Below, piece after piece: positions 1-8,289 of a stretch of DNA of 64,000 nt. Below the pieces are notes generated by a model. It was given only the letters and a program-made list of their open reading frames with translations, was not told the DNA's origin and did no database searches. Position 1 is the stretch's first letter, and the number at the start of each line of letters is the position of its first letter. A program made the translations under genes and the position numbers. Source of the DNA: Bacillus sp. FJAT-52991 (GTDB taxonomy: Bacteria; Bacillota; Bacilli; Bacillales; Domibacillaceae); contig NZ_CP147404.1 in NCBI RefSeq assembly GCF_037201805.1, positions 761,001 to 825,000 of the forward strand, read 5' to 3'.

Positions 1-434
1 TAATACGTTTCAAAGAGGAGGCCGTCCGGTTGTTCTGATAAAAGACTGTCCGCTTGTTCACGAATCGCTGCTTCAATTTCTGTTAACGTCACGCTGCTTT
101 TACGCATGCCACGTATGCCGCCAATTGTTCCTAGCACAAAGCGACCATTTGGGGCTACCGCTTTTTTGGCAATTTGCATGGAAGCTTTATTCAATTCTCG
201 CACGCGATGCTCTAAGCCATAACGAGCTAGTTTATAGGCATTGGCCCCATAGGAATTCGTTTGAATGACATCGGCCCCTGCTTTTATATAATCAAGGTGA
301 ATTTGTTCAATCACTTCTCGTTTTTCCACATTTAATTCTTCATAGCAAAAATCAATTCCATATGAATAAAGCAGCGTTCCCATCGCTCCGTCTGCGGTTA
401 ATACTTCATGTTTCAACCGATCTAAAATGCTCAT
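1..434 (-). CDS. yitJ: Homocysteine S-methyltransferase domain protein (YitJ-like), partial
   Basis: Only the first 144 codons are present; the gene runs off the left edge. The N-terminus (MSILDRLKHEVLTADGAMGTLLY) matches the homocysteine-binding methyltransferase domain of MetH and of the Bacillus YitJ proteins, which fuse it to methylenetetrahydrofolate reductase. Further typical stretches are GADVIQTNSYGAN, GPxG-like GTIGGIRG and the final LLFETY. The ATG at 434 has a strong AGGGAGG ribosome site at 444-450. Family knowledge: the domain moves a methyl group to homocysteine in methionine synthesis. The S-box riboswitch directly upstream supports the assignment. Whether the reductase half follows cannot be seen. 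Confidence 0.85.
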   Translation of the reverse strand, partial: MSILDRLKHEVLTADGAMGTLLYSYGIDFCYEELNVEKREVIEQIHLDYIKAGADVIQTNSYGANAYKLARYGLEHRVRELNKASMQIAKKAVAPNGRFVLGTIGGIRGMRKSSVTLTEIEAAIREQADSLLSEQPDGLLFETY

Positions 435-450
435 TTCATTCACCCTCCCT

Positions 451-490
451 AAAAAATAAAAAAGCCTTCTTAAAAAATAAGAAGGCTTTA
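451..490 (-). terminator. Riboswitch expression-platform terminator
   Basis: On the minus strand AAAGCCTTCTTA pairs with TAAGAAGGCTTT and is followed by a T-rich run, 17 bases before the start codon at 434. It lies between the SAM aptamer and the gene, so it is the attenuator that forms when SAM is bound. Confidence 0.9.
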
Positions 491-508
491 TAGTCGTCGA
501 TAGCTATT

Positions 509-622
509 CCTTCTTATCTTTCAAACGAACAAAGTCGTTTGCTGGAGTTAGCACCGGGCCGGCAGTCGGCTGGTTGCTGAAGCGTCCTAGGGCCAGTACC
601 CTCAGCTTCTCTTGATAAGAAA
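509..622 (-). promoter_or_regulatory. SAM-I (S-box) riboswitch aptamer
   Basis: Read on the minus strand, the element opens with CTTATCAAGAGAAGCTGAGG, continues with ACTGGCCC and CTTCAGCAACC, and closes with GATAAGAAGG pairing back to the opening strand (P1). These are hallmark S-box sequences. An intrinsic terminator follows at 451-490 and then a methionine-synthesis gene. By family knowledge, SAM binding stabilises P1, lets the terminator form and stops transcription. Confidence 0.96.
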
Positions 623-645
623 TACGTTATTTAATTGATAAAGAC

Positions 646-674
646 ATCATAGCTGTTGCACAAAGAAGAGTCAA
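646..674 (-). promoter_or_regulatory. Sigma-A promoter of the S-box leader
   Basis: On the minus strand, TTGACT (674-669), a 17-base spacer and TATGAT (651-646). Transcription would start near 639, just before the aptamer. Confidence 0.8.
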
Positions 675-840
675 GAGAATATTTAGAATTTTGATTTATT
701 TTCTATTGTAAAAATAGCGTGTGAAATGGGAAGTTTCTGAGTTTTGGAACTTTCAGAAATGCCATTGCTGAACATGATTTAGAGGACTATACTTGCATTA
801 ATTTAGCATCTTGATAAATCAAAAATTACGTAATGATCAA

Positions 841-904
841 GCTCCAAACTTCAAACGTTCGGAGCCATTATTATGCCTGAAAGCATAATGAATGGTGCGG
901 AGCT
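841..904 (+). promoter_or_regulatory. Possible structured leader of the EamA transporter gene
   Basis: GCTCC at 841 can pair with GGAGC at 861 or with GGAGC at 899. Between them ATTATGC (870-876) pairs with GCATAAT (883-889), extended by CATT/AATG. The two choices for GCTCC are mutually exclusive, as in leader switches. No known riboswitch class is recognised. The rest of 675-931 shows nothing identifiable. Confidence 0.35.
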
Positions 905-931
905 AGTGATAGATTTAAGGAGGAAACTAAG

Positions 932-1834
932 TTGAATCAGCTTCGTTATTCTTTATTCGTCTTATTAGGAGCTTGTAGCTATGGCTTGCATTCATCGTTA
1001 GTTAAACTGACGACAAATGCAGGCTATCAGGCGGAACAGGCGACTGGTGCTCAATATTTTTTTGGATTGCTTTTATTATTAGTGGTTGTGTTGTTTACGA
1101 AACGAGTGAAATTAAATATGAAACAGATTGGCTCATTGTTGGGTCTTGGGATTTTACTAAGCTTAACAGGTGTGTTTTATGCGACTAGTATCGAACAATT
1201 ATCAGCTTCTATGGCAATTGTTTTACTCTTTCAATTTACTTGGATCGGTATTGTCATTGAGTCTATTTATTTAAGAACATTCCCATCGAATTTAAAGTTA
1301 ATTTCGATTGTTTTTCTATGGGGAGGCACATTGTTAGCTGGAGGCCTTGTATCCGGTCATATGGATTGGATGAGCGAGACAAAAGGACTCGTGTTTGGCT
1401 TTTTAGCGGCTGTTACGTTTGCTTTATTTATTTTCTTTAGTGGAAAAGCAGGGAAAGGGGTACCGACGATTCAAAGAAGTTTAATCATTACGGCCGGCGG
1501 ATTTTTGACCGTATTATTATTTGTACCGCCTACATTTATTGTGGATGGAACGCTTACTGGTGGTCTATGGAAATATGGCTTGCTCGTTGGGCTGTTCGGT
1601 GTAGTCTTACCAGTGATTTTGTTTGCGATTGGGACACCGCATATTGATTCTGGAACGGCAACGATTGTTGGAGCAGCAGAATTACCAGCTGCCATTTTAT
1701 CAGCTATGCTTATTCTTGGTGAACAGATTACTCCGGAGCAGGCAACTGGTGTGTTATTGATTTTAATTGGAATTGTCGTTCCACAGTGGCGTTCAAAAAA
1801 AGCAACGCATCCGAAGAAAGTGTATATGAATTGA
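932..1834 (+). CDS. EamA/DMT-family membrane transporter
   Basis: A 300-residue, very hydrophobic protein with about ten predicted membrane helices, the usual size of drug/metabolite transporter (EamA) proteins. The two halves have the internal-repeat look of this family; the second ends with a conserved-type segment (AELPAAILSAMLILGEQITPEQATGVLLILIGIV). It should sit in the cytoplasmic membrane and move a small metabolite, but the substrate cannot be read from the sequence. The start is TTG at 932 with AAGGAGG at 917-923. It is monocistronic: a terminator follows at once, and a possible structured leader precedes it. Confidence 0.85.
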   Translation: MNQLRYSLFVLLGACSYGLHSSLVKLTTNAGYQAEQATGAQYFFGLLLLLVVVLFTKRVKLNMKQIGSLLGLGILLSLTGVFYATSIEQLSASMAIVLLFQFTWIGIVIESIYLRTFPSNLKLISIVFLWGGTLLAGGLVSGHMDWMSETKGLVFGFLAAVTFALFIFFSGKAGKGVPTIQRSLIITAGGFLTVLLFVPPTFIVDGTLTGGLWKYGLLVGLFGVVLPVILFAIGTPHIDSGTATIVGAAELPAAILSAMLILGEQITPEQATGVLLILIGIVVPQWRSKKATHPKKVYMN

Positions 1835-1835
1835 G

Positions 1836-1868
1836 GAGGCTGTCTTATAAGACAGCCTCGTTTTTTTA
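1836..1868 (+). terminator. Intrinsic terminator after EamA gene
   Basis: GAGGCTGTCT (1836-1845) pairs with AGACAGCCTC (1850-1859), followed by a run of seven T. Confidence 0.93.
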
Positions 1869-1880
1869 TTGGATGGGGGG

Positions 1881-2005
1881 GATTAGTCGGTAAAGCGTCT
1901 TTATTGGTCGGAATTGTGAGACAATCAGTCGCAAATCACTCCGAATTGGGCGGAGATCTTGAAAAATCAGTCGCGAATCGCCTCCAATCAGTCGCCCGCT
2001 GATTG
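1881..2005. repeat. 21-bp periodic array 1 (AATCAGTCG core)
   Basis: Six consecutive units start at 1881, 1902, 1923, 1944, 1965 and 1986, exactly 21 bp apart. Each opens with a variant of AATCAGTCG (GATTAGTCG, TATTGGTCG, AATCAGTCG, AATTGGGCG, AATCAGTCG, AATCAGTCG), while the other 12 bases vary. It follows the terminator at 1836-1868. Related arrays lie at 24496-24621 and 49057-49430. Confidence 0.85.
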
Positions 2006-2116
2006 AGGCCACGCTCAACCTCTTTTTTTAGCGATCGTAAATGCCCTTATTTTTGCAGGGTTTTTAGTGCGATTAAAGAATTAAAAAGGTAGGAACAATG
2101 AAAGGATGATCGAGCA

Positions 2117-2521
2117 GTGGCTACAACATTAGAATTGATAAAAGAGGATTTTAAAAATAACTCATTTTTTCAGTATATTGGATTTGAAATTGTCGAGTTT
2201 GAGGAGGATCGGGTGAAGATCAAGCTAGATATTAAAGAAGTGTTATTGAATACGAATGGTACTCTACATGGAGGCGTTTATGCGACGATGCTTGATTTTA
2301 TTCAAGGAATGCTGCTTCGGGCGGTAACAAAGGAAAGATGCGTGACGACTAATTTAACGACTCATTTTCTTGGTAGTGTATCCTCGGGCGAAATATTTGC
2401 TGAAGCAATGATTCTTCAGCTAGGATACAAACTTGCTTTTCTTGAAGGGGAAATAACAGATACGGACGGACGGCTACTTGGGAAAGCAACAGGGACATTT
2501 AAGATCATTCGAGAAAAGTAA
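2117..2521 (+). CDS. PaaI-type hotdog-fold thioesterase
   Basis: A 134-residue protein with the pattern of PaaI/YdiI-like acyl-CoA thioesterases: a central NGTLHGGVYATMLDFIQG segment holds the HGG and catalytic acidic region, followed by VTTNLTTHFLGSV and a strand-rich end (LLGKATGTFKII). Such enzymes hydrolyse acyl- or aryl-CoA thioesters in the cytoplasm; the substrate here is unknown. The start is GTG at 2117, with a modest ribosome site (AAAGGATGATC) upstream. It is followed 87 bp later by the nitric-oxide synthase gene on the same strand; no link is evident. Confidence 0.85.
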   Translation: MATTLELIKEDFKNNSFFQYIGFEIVEFEEDRVKIKLDIKEVLLNTNGTLHGGVYATMLDFIQGMLLRAVTKERCVTTNLTTHFLGSVSSGEIFAEAMILQLGYKLAFLEGEITDTDGRLLGKATGTFKIIREK

Positions 2522-2607
2522 CATTTTTTCAACAAATTGTCGAAGGATAGATGCGGGAAAAAATGATATACTTTCAGTAAAAGCAATCTATTTAAGGTGG
2601 ACCACGA

Positions 2608-3690
2608 ATGAATATGCAACTTTGGAACGATGCGAGGTTTTTCATTGAACAATGTTACCAAGAATTAAATAAGTCGGAAGTTGAACGAACAAAGCGTTTG
2701 CAAGAGATTAAAAAGGAAATCGAAACGACCGGAAGTTATGCTCACACATATGAAGAGTTAGTACATGGTGCGCGAATGGCTTGGCGCAATAGTAATCGTT
2801 GCATTGGTCGCTTGTTTTGGCAAACGCTTCATGTGTTTGATGAAAGGGAGGCACGTACAGAAGAGGACGTATTCCAAGCACTTGAGAAGCATGTTGAGTA
2901 TGCTACAAATGACGGCAAAATTCGCCCTGTTATTACTATATTTCCACCATCTGTGCCAAATCGAGAAGATGTGCGGATTTGGAATCATCAATTAATGCGT
3001 TATGCCGGCTATGAAACAGAGGCAGGGAGCATTGGTGATCCTTCGTCAGTGGACTTTACGAGGCAATGTGAAAAACTAGGATGGCAGGGAAAAGGCACGA
3101 ATTTTGATTTGCTGCCATGGGTGGTACAAATTGGCAGTAAGTCTCCCGAGTGGAAGGAAACACCAAAGGCGTTGATGAAGGAAGTTGAACTTGTTCATCC
3201 GGAATTCCCGTGGTTTCGTGAGCTTGGTCTGAAATGGTATGCAGTACCGATCATTTCTGATATGAAGTTGGAAATTGGTGGTTTAGAATACAAGTCTGCT
3301 CCATTTAATGGCTGGTATATGGGAACAGAAATTGGTGCGCGTAATTTAGCAGATGAGTTTCGATATAATTTGCTTCCGGTCATTGCTGAACGAATGGAGT
3401 TAAATACAAGCAAGGCATCGGCACTTTGGAAGGATCGAGCGCTTATTGAATTAAATGTGGCTGTGTTGCATTCTTTTAAAGAAGCGGGTGTCAGTATTGT
3501 CGATCATCATACAGCGGCTCAGCAGTTTAAAGTTTTCGAACAAAATGAGGAGCAAGCAGGACGAGCATTAACGGGAGATTGGACATGGTTAATTCCACCG
3601 ATTTCGCCAGCTGCGACTCATATTTTTCACCAGGAATATCATGATACCATTCAAACACCGAATTACTTTTATCAAGACAAACCGTATTAA
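2608..3690 (+). CDS. nos: Bacterial nitric-oxide synthase oxygenase
   Basis: 360 residues covering the haem-oxygenase domain only, the usual length for Bacillus NOS, with no fused reductase. The haem-thiolate Cys is at residue 65 in the signature [10 protein letters not shown]. The substrate-arginine region [12 protein letters not shown] and the C-terminal pterin-side sequence [13 protein letters not shown] are intact. Family knowledge: it oxidises L-arginine to citrulline and NO using host flavodoxin-type reductases, and NO protects Bacillus against oxidative stress and some antibiotics. The ATG at 2608 follows AAGGTGG. NO-sensing NsrR and NO-detoxifying Hmp lie 8-9 kb downstream. A terminator follows. 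Confidence 0.97.
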   Translation: MNMQLWNDARFFIEQCYQELNKSEVERTKRLQEIKKEIETTGSYAHTYEELVHGARMAWRNSNRCIGRLFWQTLHVFDEREARTEEDVFQALEKHVEYATNDGKIRPVITIFPPSVPNREDVRIWNHQLMRYAGYETEAGSIGDPSSVDFTRQCEKLGWQGKGTNFDLLPWVVQIGSKSPEWKETPKALMKEVELVHPEFPWFRELGLKWYAVPIISDMKLEIGGLEYKSAPFNGWYMGTEIGARNLADEFRYNLLPVIAERMELNTSKASALWKDRALIELNVAVLHSFKEAGVSIVDHHTAAQQFKVFEQNEEQAGRALTGDWTWLIPPISPAATHIFHQEYHDTIQTPNYFYQDKPY

Positions 3691-3697
3691 TTTACAG

Positions 3698-3729
3698 GGA
3701 GGCTAACCATCATGGAAGGCCTCTTTTTA
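3698..3729 (+). terminator. Terminator after nos
   Basis: GAGGC (3699-3703) pairs with GCCTC (3719-3723), followed by five T. The stem is short. Confidence 0.6.
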
Positions 3730-3868
3730 GTGAATGTCATGATAAAAAATAGAAGGATGGAAGAGTAAATAAGGTGATGTCTTTACATGGGGATGTACGT
3801 TTAATGAGAGAGAAACTCGGGTGACAAGGGATGAACAAGGTCGATGGAGTGTGCAAGAGAGAGGATCT

Positions 3869-3915
3869 CAAAAGAAAAGAGATCTGATCCCGAGCAATTT
3901 TCGGAGTCAGACCTC
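3869..3915 (-). terminator. Terminator of the MreBH-like gene
   Basis: On the minus strand GAGGTCTGACTCCGA pairs imperfectly with TCGGGATCAGATCTC, then CTTTTCTTTT. It lies 27 bases beyond the stop at 3942. The remaining bases between 3730 and 3868 carry no gene that can be supported. Confidence 0.75.
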
Positions 3916-3941
3916 TAGTGAGACAGTCTCTAGATTTCTCA

Positions 3942-4952
3942 TTAGCTTTTCGCTTTTTGTAGAGCTTTCAACACATGTAAAGAGCGACCGGTCCCAATAG
4001 CCACCGATTCTAACGGATTAGGTGCGAGGTGAACAGGGATGATAATTTCTCTGCTAATCCATTCCTGCATTCCTTTTATTAAGGCGCCGCCTCCACTTAA
4101 GACCACACCTCTGTCAACAATATCTCCACTAAGCTCTGGTGGACAGGTTTCTAATGTCGTCCGAATGGTTTCTAAAATGGTAAGCAATGCCTCTTTTATC
4201 GCCTTTTGGATTTCATACGAACTCACTTCGATGGTTTTTGGCAATCCCGTCAAAAGATCACGACCGCGAACAGCCATCTTTTGTTCCTCATGCTCAATCA
4301 AGGCATAGCCAATCTCCATTTTAATATTTTCAGCAGTCCGTTCACCAATGAGTAAGTTGTAAGTTTTTTTGATGTATAGGACAATATCTTCATCAAGTTT
4401 ATCACCTGCAAGGCGGATGGAATTACAAGTCACAATTCCTCCATAAGAAATGATGGCGACTTCTGTCGTACCGCCACCAATATCTACAATTAAATTAGCA
4501 ATGGGTTCTTCTACTGGCAAGTCGGCTCCAATAGCAGCAGCGACAGGCTCTTCAATTAAATGCACTTCCTTGGCCCCACTACTTTTAATGGCATCTTCAA
4601 TCGCTCTTTTTTCAACAGAAGTGGCTCCTGAAGGTACACAAACGACAACAGTCGGTTTTCGCAAATTTAACCCCAACTCTTTACCCGCTTTTCGCATCAA
4701 ACCTTTCAGCATCTCTGATGTGATATCAAAGTCGGCAATGACGCCATCCTTCATTGGGCGAGTAGCAACAATGCGACCAGGTGTTTTCCCAATCATCTCC
4801 TTTGCATCAGAGCCAACCGCTAACACCTTTCTTGTCTGTTGATCAATGGCAACAACAGATGGTTCATTAACAATAATCCCTTTATCTTTACTATAAACCA
4901 ATAAATTGGCGGTTCCTAAATCAATCCCAAGTTCTGCTTGTCCAAACATCAT
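3942..4952 (-). CDS. mreBH: MreB-family actin-like cell-shape protein (MreBH-like)
   Basis: About 336 residues of bacterial actin. The phosphate-1 motif [18 protein letters not shown], the connecting VPSGAT, the phosphate-2 motif [16 protein letters not shown] and the adenosine motif [13 protein letters not shown] are all present. Spacing and length fit MreB/Mbl/MreBH, and the N-terminus ([31 protein letters not shown]) most resembles MreBH. Family knowledge: it forms membrane-associated ATP-dependent filaments guiding lateral wall synthesis and autolysins. It stands alone, without mreCD. The start is uncertain: two adjacent ATGs (4952, 4949) lack a clear ribosome site, and an upstream TTG at 4967 follows AAGG very closely. 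Confidence 0.9.
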   Translation of the reverse strand: MMFGQAELGIDLGTANLLVYSKDKGIIVNEPSVVAIDQQTRKVLAVGSDAKEMIGKTPGRIVATRPMKDGVIADFDITSEMLKGLMRKAGKELGLNLRKPTVVVCVPSGATSVEKRAIEDAIKSSGAKEVHLIEEPVAAAIGADLPVEEPIANLIVDIGGGTTEVAIISYGGIVTCNSIRLAGDKLDEDIVLYIKKTYNLLIGERTAENIKMEIGYALIEHEEQKMAVRGRDLLTGLPKTIEVSSYEIQKAIKEALLTILETIRTTLETCPPELSGDIVDRGVVLSGGGALIKGMQEWISREIIIPVHLAPNPLESVAIGTGRSLHVLKALQKAKS

Positions 4953-5039
4953 ACATACCGTTGCCAAAACCTTATAAAAATCTATAAAGCCTTGTTTACT
5001 TCTTGCTTCAAACGTGCCTGCTTTTGCGGATGTTGCTTG

Positions 5040-5113
5040 CTACTCACATTTGATAGGACACTCCACAAGCGTAAATTCGGGCACAAGGAACCCTACACAT
5101 GGGCCACGTCTTG
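5040..5113 (-). other. Downstream flank of the TnpB relic (possible omegaRNA remnant)
   Basis: The bases just 3' of the tnpB-like reading frame are where IS200/IS605-type elements keep the right end and the guide (omega/re) RNA scaffold. The stretch is GC-richer than its surroundings and contains GGGTTCCTTGTGCCC and CTATCAAATGTGAG. No proven structure is seen, so this is inferred from position only. Nothing else is recognised between 4953 and 5113. Confidence 0.3.
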
Positions 5114-6032
5114 TTAGTGACCGATGGCTAATTTTCCATAGTTAGCTAAATTCACTGCCGCGTTTAAGTCTCGATCCATTTCGTTTCCGCACTCATATTT
5201 GTAAGTGCGATCAGAAAATTTTAAATCTTTCTTGATCTTCCCACAAGAGGAACAGGTCTTAGAAGAGGGATAAAAACGATCCGCCTGTATGAACTCAATC
5301 CCGTATTTCTCGCATTTGTACTTCATTTGTCGGATAAACTCATACAGCTTTTGATTGGCTACTGCTTTCGCTAAGTGACGATTTTTCATCATTCCTTTAA
5401 TGTTTAAATCCTCCATCAAAACCTTACATGGCTTGGTTTTGATGGAGATGATTCATGCGAGTATTCGTTAATCGTCTGTGCAGGCGTTGAATGTGCTTTT
5501 CGATTTTTATAATGTTGCTCGTTTTGACAAACGATTTCCCCTCCTTATTCCTTTCATATTTGCGAGAAACTTTGCGTTGCAACCGGCGTAAACGCTTCTC
5601 GGTCTTACGTACAGCTTGTGTTTTGTTCATATTTTTAAACACTTGTCCGTCTGAACAAACGGCTAAGTCTTTGGTTCCTAAATCAATGCCGATGACCGTA
5701 TCGGTTAACTCTTGTTTAGGCTGTTCTTGTTCGATCCCGACAGCTAAATACCAATACTTTTTATCAAAAGTGATTCGGGGATTGGTATATTTCACACCGA
5801 TGGGAAGAGGTTTTGCTGTCTGAACCCAGCCTGCTTTTTCAAGCCTTACATAGCTACCTTCTACTTTTAACTTCACGTTATCGTTATAAAAGCTAGGACG
5901 AGATTTCTTTCGAGACTTAAATTTCGGGAACTTGCTTTGATCTTTGAAGAATTTCTTATAAGCGTCACAGGCGTCCTTTACCGCTTGTTTAGCCACATTG
6001 TTGGAAACGTCGTTGAGCCACTTGAAATTCTG
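5114..6032 (-). pseudogene. Disrupted IS200/IS605-family TnpB (OrfB)
   Basis: Two frames together cover most of a TnpB nuclease. 5424-5996 (extendable to about 6032) gives the OrfB_IS605 region with the RuvC-I motif GIDLGTKDLAV. 5114-5419 gives the RuvC-II region EDLNIKGM, the zinc finger start CSSCGK and the RuvC-III motif DRDLNAA. The frames are out of register at about 5424-5440: between NHLHQ and TKPCKVLMED some seven expected residues are missing, consistent with a short deletion at an AAAACCA-like repeat. The first 60 or so residues are also absent, cut by a stop near 6033. In the second zinc pair one Cys appears to be Tyr (YKYECG). No TnpA is present, so it is an inactive relic. Confidence 0.88.
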
Positions 6033-6340
6033 TAGATATTTATAAATTCACGTCAACTTTTATTGTCCTCTAATATCAACTCCTCTAAGTATAGAGTCGG
6101 TTCAAGATTACTGTATAGGGGACAATATATGGAAAAATCTATATTACAAATTCATGAGAATTATAACAGTTCTTCGCTTTAGTCAGGTCAAAGGTCTAAG
6201 CTATTATGGATATAAATACCATGATTACTGTTATCGAAAATTAATATTTGTAACCGAATATTGTCGTATTTGCCGTTTGAAGTGTTGTGTTTATTTTATA
6301 ACAAGAGGATAAGTTCTTAGGGAAAAAGTGTGGCTTTCAT
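6033..6340. other. Gene-free stretch upstream of TnpB relic
   Basis: AT-rich, with no coding frame that can be supported. It holds an inverted repeat: TATTGTCCTCTAATA at 6061 against TATAGGGGACAATA ending at 6126, about 66 bp end to end. It may be debris of the element that carried tnpB. Confidence 0.4.
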
Positions 6341-6383
6341 TCAAAAAACAACCGCTTGAAAGGTGATCTTTCAGGCGGTTGTT
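6341..6383 (-). terminator. Terminator of the YkhA-like thioesterase
   Basis: On the minus strand AACAACCGCCTGAAAG pairs with CTTTCAAGCGGTTGTT, followed by T's. Confidence 0.93.
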
Positions 6384-6395
6384 AGAACAAATAGC

Positions 6396-6905
6396 TTATT
6401 CTTCTGAGTTAGCGAAGAAGTCGGCTAGTTCTTTGCTATATTTTTTACGGGCTTTCCGATGCCCAGCACGGTTCACAGCTGTCTCATTTAACCATTTTTC
6501 CTCTTTTGATTCCGGTACTACTTCAGGAACTGTGACAGGTTTTCCGTTTTCGTCTAATGCAACGAATGTTAGGAAGGAGAGAGCAGCAACTGATGATTCT
6601 CCTGTTAATAAGTTTTCTGATAAAACCTTTACAAATACTTCCATACTTGTGGTCCCTGTGTAAGAAACCATCGCTTCTAGTGTGACAGCATCACCGACAC
6701 GAATTGGCTTCAAAAAGTCTACGGAATCGGTAGAAGCAGTTACAACAGGCTTTCTCGCTAGTTTCGTCGCTGTGATTGAAGCGATATCATCAATATAGGC
6801 CATTAATTTTCCACCGAATAGCGTACCATGATGGTTTGTATCGGGTGGGAGCACGTAGCTTGTTTTTATAGATAATGTGTCTTTCATTAATCTTTTTTCC
6901 CTCAT
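6396..6905 (-). CDS. ykhA: Acyl-CoA thioesterase, YkhA/YciA type hotdog protein
   Basis: A 169-residue single hotdog domain. The conserved start PPDTNHHGTLFGGKLMAYIDDIASITA holds the HGTLFGG active-site loop and the catalytic Asp, followed by VVTASTDSVDFLKPIRVGD. These are hallmarks of YkhA/YciA and BFIT-type acyl-CoA hydrolases, which act on medium- to long-chain acyl-CoA in the cytoplasm. The ATG at 6905 is preferred because AGAGGTG lies six bases before it; the alternative GTG at 6914 overlaps that site. It is monocistronic with its own terminator. Confidence 0.92.
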   Translation of the reverse strand: MREKRLMKDTLSIKTSYVLPPDTNHHGTLFGGKLMAYIDDIASITATKLARKPVVTASTDSVDFLKPIRVGDAVTLEAMVSYTGTTSMEVFVKVLSENLLTGESSVAALSFLTFVALDENGKPVTVPEVVPESKEEKWLNETAVNRAGHRKARKKYSKELADFFANSEE

Positions 6906-7093
6906 TGTTGTCACCTCTTCAATTGTGTCTACGGATTAGTATACATGAAATGAGCAAAAATCTATCACTTTCAGAAAAAGTGAAAGAATTCAGAATTTAA
7001 GGTTGTATTTTAATTCTTTTTAATGTATAAATATTAATAAGCTCAAATACAGGAACGACGTGGATAACGTTTAAATAGAAAGGTGAGAGAAGA

Positions 7094-8044
7094 ATGGGGA
7101 CTCAAACAATGAAGACAGATAATATGCATGGACTAGACTTTTTAAAGTTAATCGATTTTTCTTCGGAAGAGATAGCAGCACTTATTGAATTAGCAGATGA
7201 TATGAAAAAAAATAAAGAAAAATACCTTGATAGCTTAAAGGGACAAATTCTTGGGATGATTTTTGAAAAGCATTCGACTCGTACGCGTGTTTCTTTCGAA
7301 GCGGCGATGCTTCAACTTGGCGGGCATGCGATGTTTTTAAGTTCTAATGATCTTCAAGTGGGACGCGGCGAAACGATTGAAGATACAGGAAAAGTATTAT
7401 CCGGTTATTTAGATGGAATTATGATTCGTACCCATAGCCATTCAAGAATTGAAGCATTGGCTGAGGCGGCGAGTATTCCCGTCATTAATGGCTTAACGGA
7501 TTTATATCATCCTTGCCAGGCGTTGGCCGATTTATTAACTGTTTATGAATTAAAAGGTAGCTTTAAAGGAAATAAAATGGTGTATATAGGAGATGGAAAT
7601 AACGTTGCTCATTCGCTTATGATTGCTTCGGTGATGGTGGGAATGGATTTCGCGTTAACGGCACCAGTAGGTTATGAAGCCGCTCCTCAAGTAGTAGAAA
7701 TAGCACAAAAAATTAGCGAGCAAACAGGGGCGAAATTGACATTTACGGAAGATCCGTTAGAAGCGGTGAAAGGGGCCGACTTCATTTACACGGATGTATG
7801 GACGAGTATGGGACAGGAGGAGGAAGCGAAGGAGCGCTTACAAGTGTTTGCTCCTTATCAAGTGAACGACCAACTAATGGCAGTTGCGAATCCAGATTGT
7901 AAATTTATGCATTGCCTTCCTGCTCATCGCGGAGAAGAAGTATCAGCAAGTGTGATGGATGGAGAGAAGTCCGTTGTGTTCCAGCAAGCGGAGAATCGGA
8001 TGCACGCACAAAAAGCGGTACTTTATAGCTTAATGAAAAAATAA
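7094..8044 (+). CDS. argF: Ornithine carbamoyltransferase
   Basis: 316 residues with all active-site signatures: the carbamoyl-phosphate loop STRTR (61-65), HPCQALADL (139-147), the ornithine-side DVWTSMG (234-240) and HCLPAHRG (273-280). The enzyme joins carbamoyl phosphate and ornithine to give citrulline in arginine synthesis. ATG at 7094 follows AGGTGAGAG. The gene stands alone rather than at the end of an arg operon, which could point to an ArcB-like catabolic role, but no arginine deiminase or carbamate kinase is near. Terminated at 8051-8082. Confidence 0.95.
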   Translation: MGTQTMKTDNMHGLDFLKLIDFSSEEIAALIELADDMKKNKEKYLDSLKGQILGMIFEKHSTRTRVSFEAAMLQLGGHAMFLSSNDLQVGRGETIEDTGKVLSGYLDGIMIRTHSHSRIEALAEAASIPVINGLTDLYHPCQALADLLTVYELKGSFKGNKMVYIGDGNNVAHSLMIASVMVGMDFALTAPVGYEAAPQVVEIAQKISEQTGAKLTFTEDPLEAVKGADFIYTDVWTSMGQEEEAKERLQVFAPYQVNDQLMAVANPDCKFMHCLPAHRGEEVSASVMDGEKSVVFQQAENRMHAQKAVLYSLMKK

Positions 8045-8050
8045 TAGCCA

Positions 8051-8082
8051 ATGGCCGGGCAGTCACATGTCCGGTCTTTTTC
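8051..8082 (+). terminator. Terminator after argF
   Basis: GCCGGGCA pairs with TGTCCGGT, then TTTTT. Confidence 0.85.
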
Positions 8083-8105
8083 GTTTTGGTGGTACAATAG
8101 AAAAT

Positions 8106-8262
8106 AAAGTGAAACTTCAATCATTGGGGGTTTTCTTCATCCCCCAATGATTGTTAGTTGAACGGATCGGGCATTTACGGGCTGTTGATCTCCCACCTAC
8201 ATGTCTGCGCTTCTTCTGCCATGTTGAGGTGGGGCCTTACAGCCCGTTAATGCGGGATAAAA
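8106..8262 (+). repeat. Dispersed structured repeat, full copy 1
   Basis: It begins AAAGTGAAACTTCAATCA and ends GCCCGTTAATGCGGGATAAA. Hairpin A is CAATCATTGGGGG paired with CCCCCAATGATTG. Domain B is a long arm in which ATCGGGCATTTACGGGCTGT near 8168 pairs with ACAGCCCGTTAATGCGGGAT near 8239, with an inner CCCACCT/AGGTGGG pair. The same element recurs at 25807-25952 and, inverted, at 45701-45865. Confidence 0.92.
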
Positions 8263-8289
8263 TTAGTGAGCACTGTAAGAGGTGAAGAC

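Noticed and set aside
3730..3868. Open frame giving TFNERETRVTRDEQGRWSVQE
   Set aside because: Looks protein-like but has no start codon or ribosome site and no family I recognise; at most a remnant.
5114..6032. Two separate functional genes from the TnpB frames
   Set aside because: The frames carry consecutive parts of one nuclease and meet at an obvious short deletion; neither alone has the full catalytic set.
7094..8044. Catabolic ornithine carbamoyltransferase (arcB)
   Set aside because: No arginine deiminase, carbamate kinase or antiporter nearby; an anabolic role is the simpler reading.
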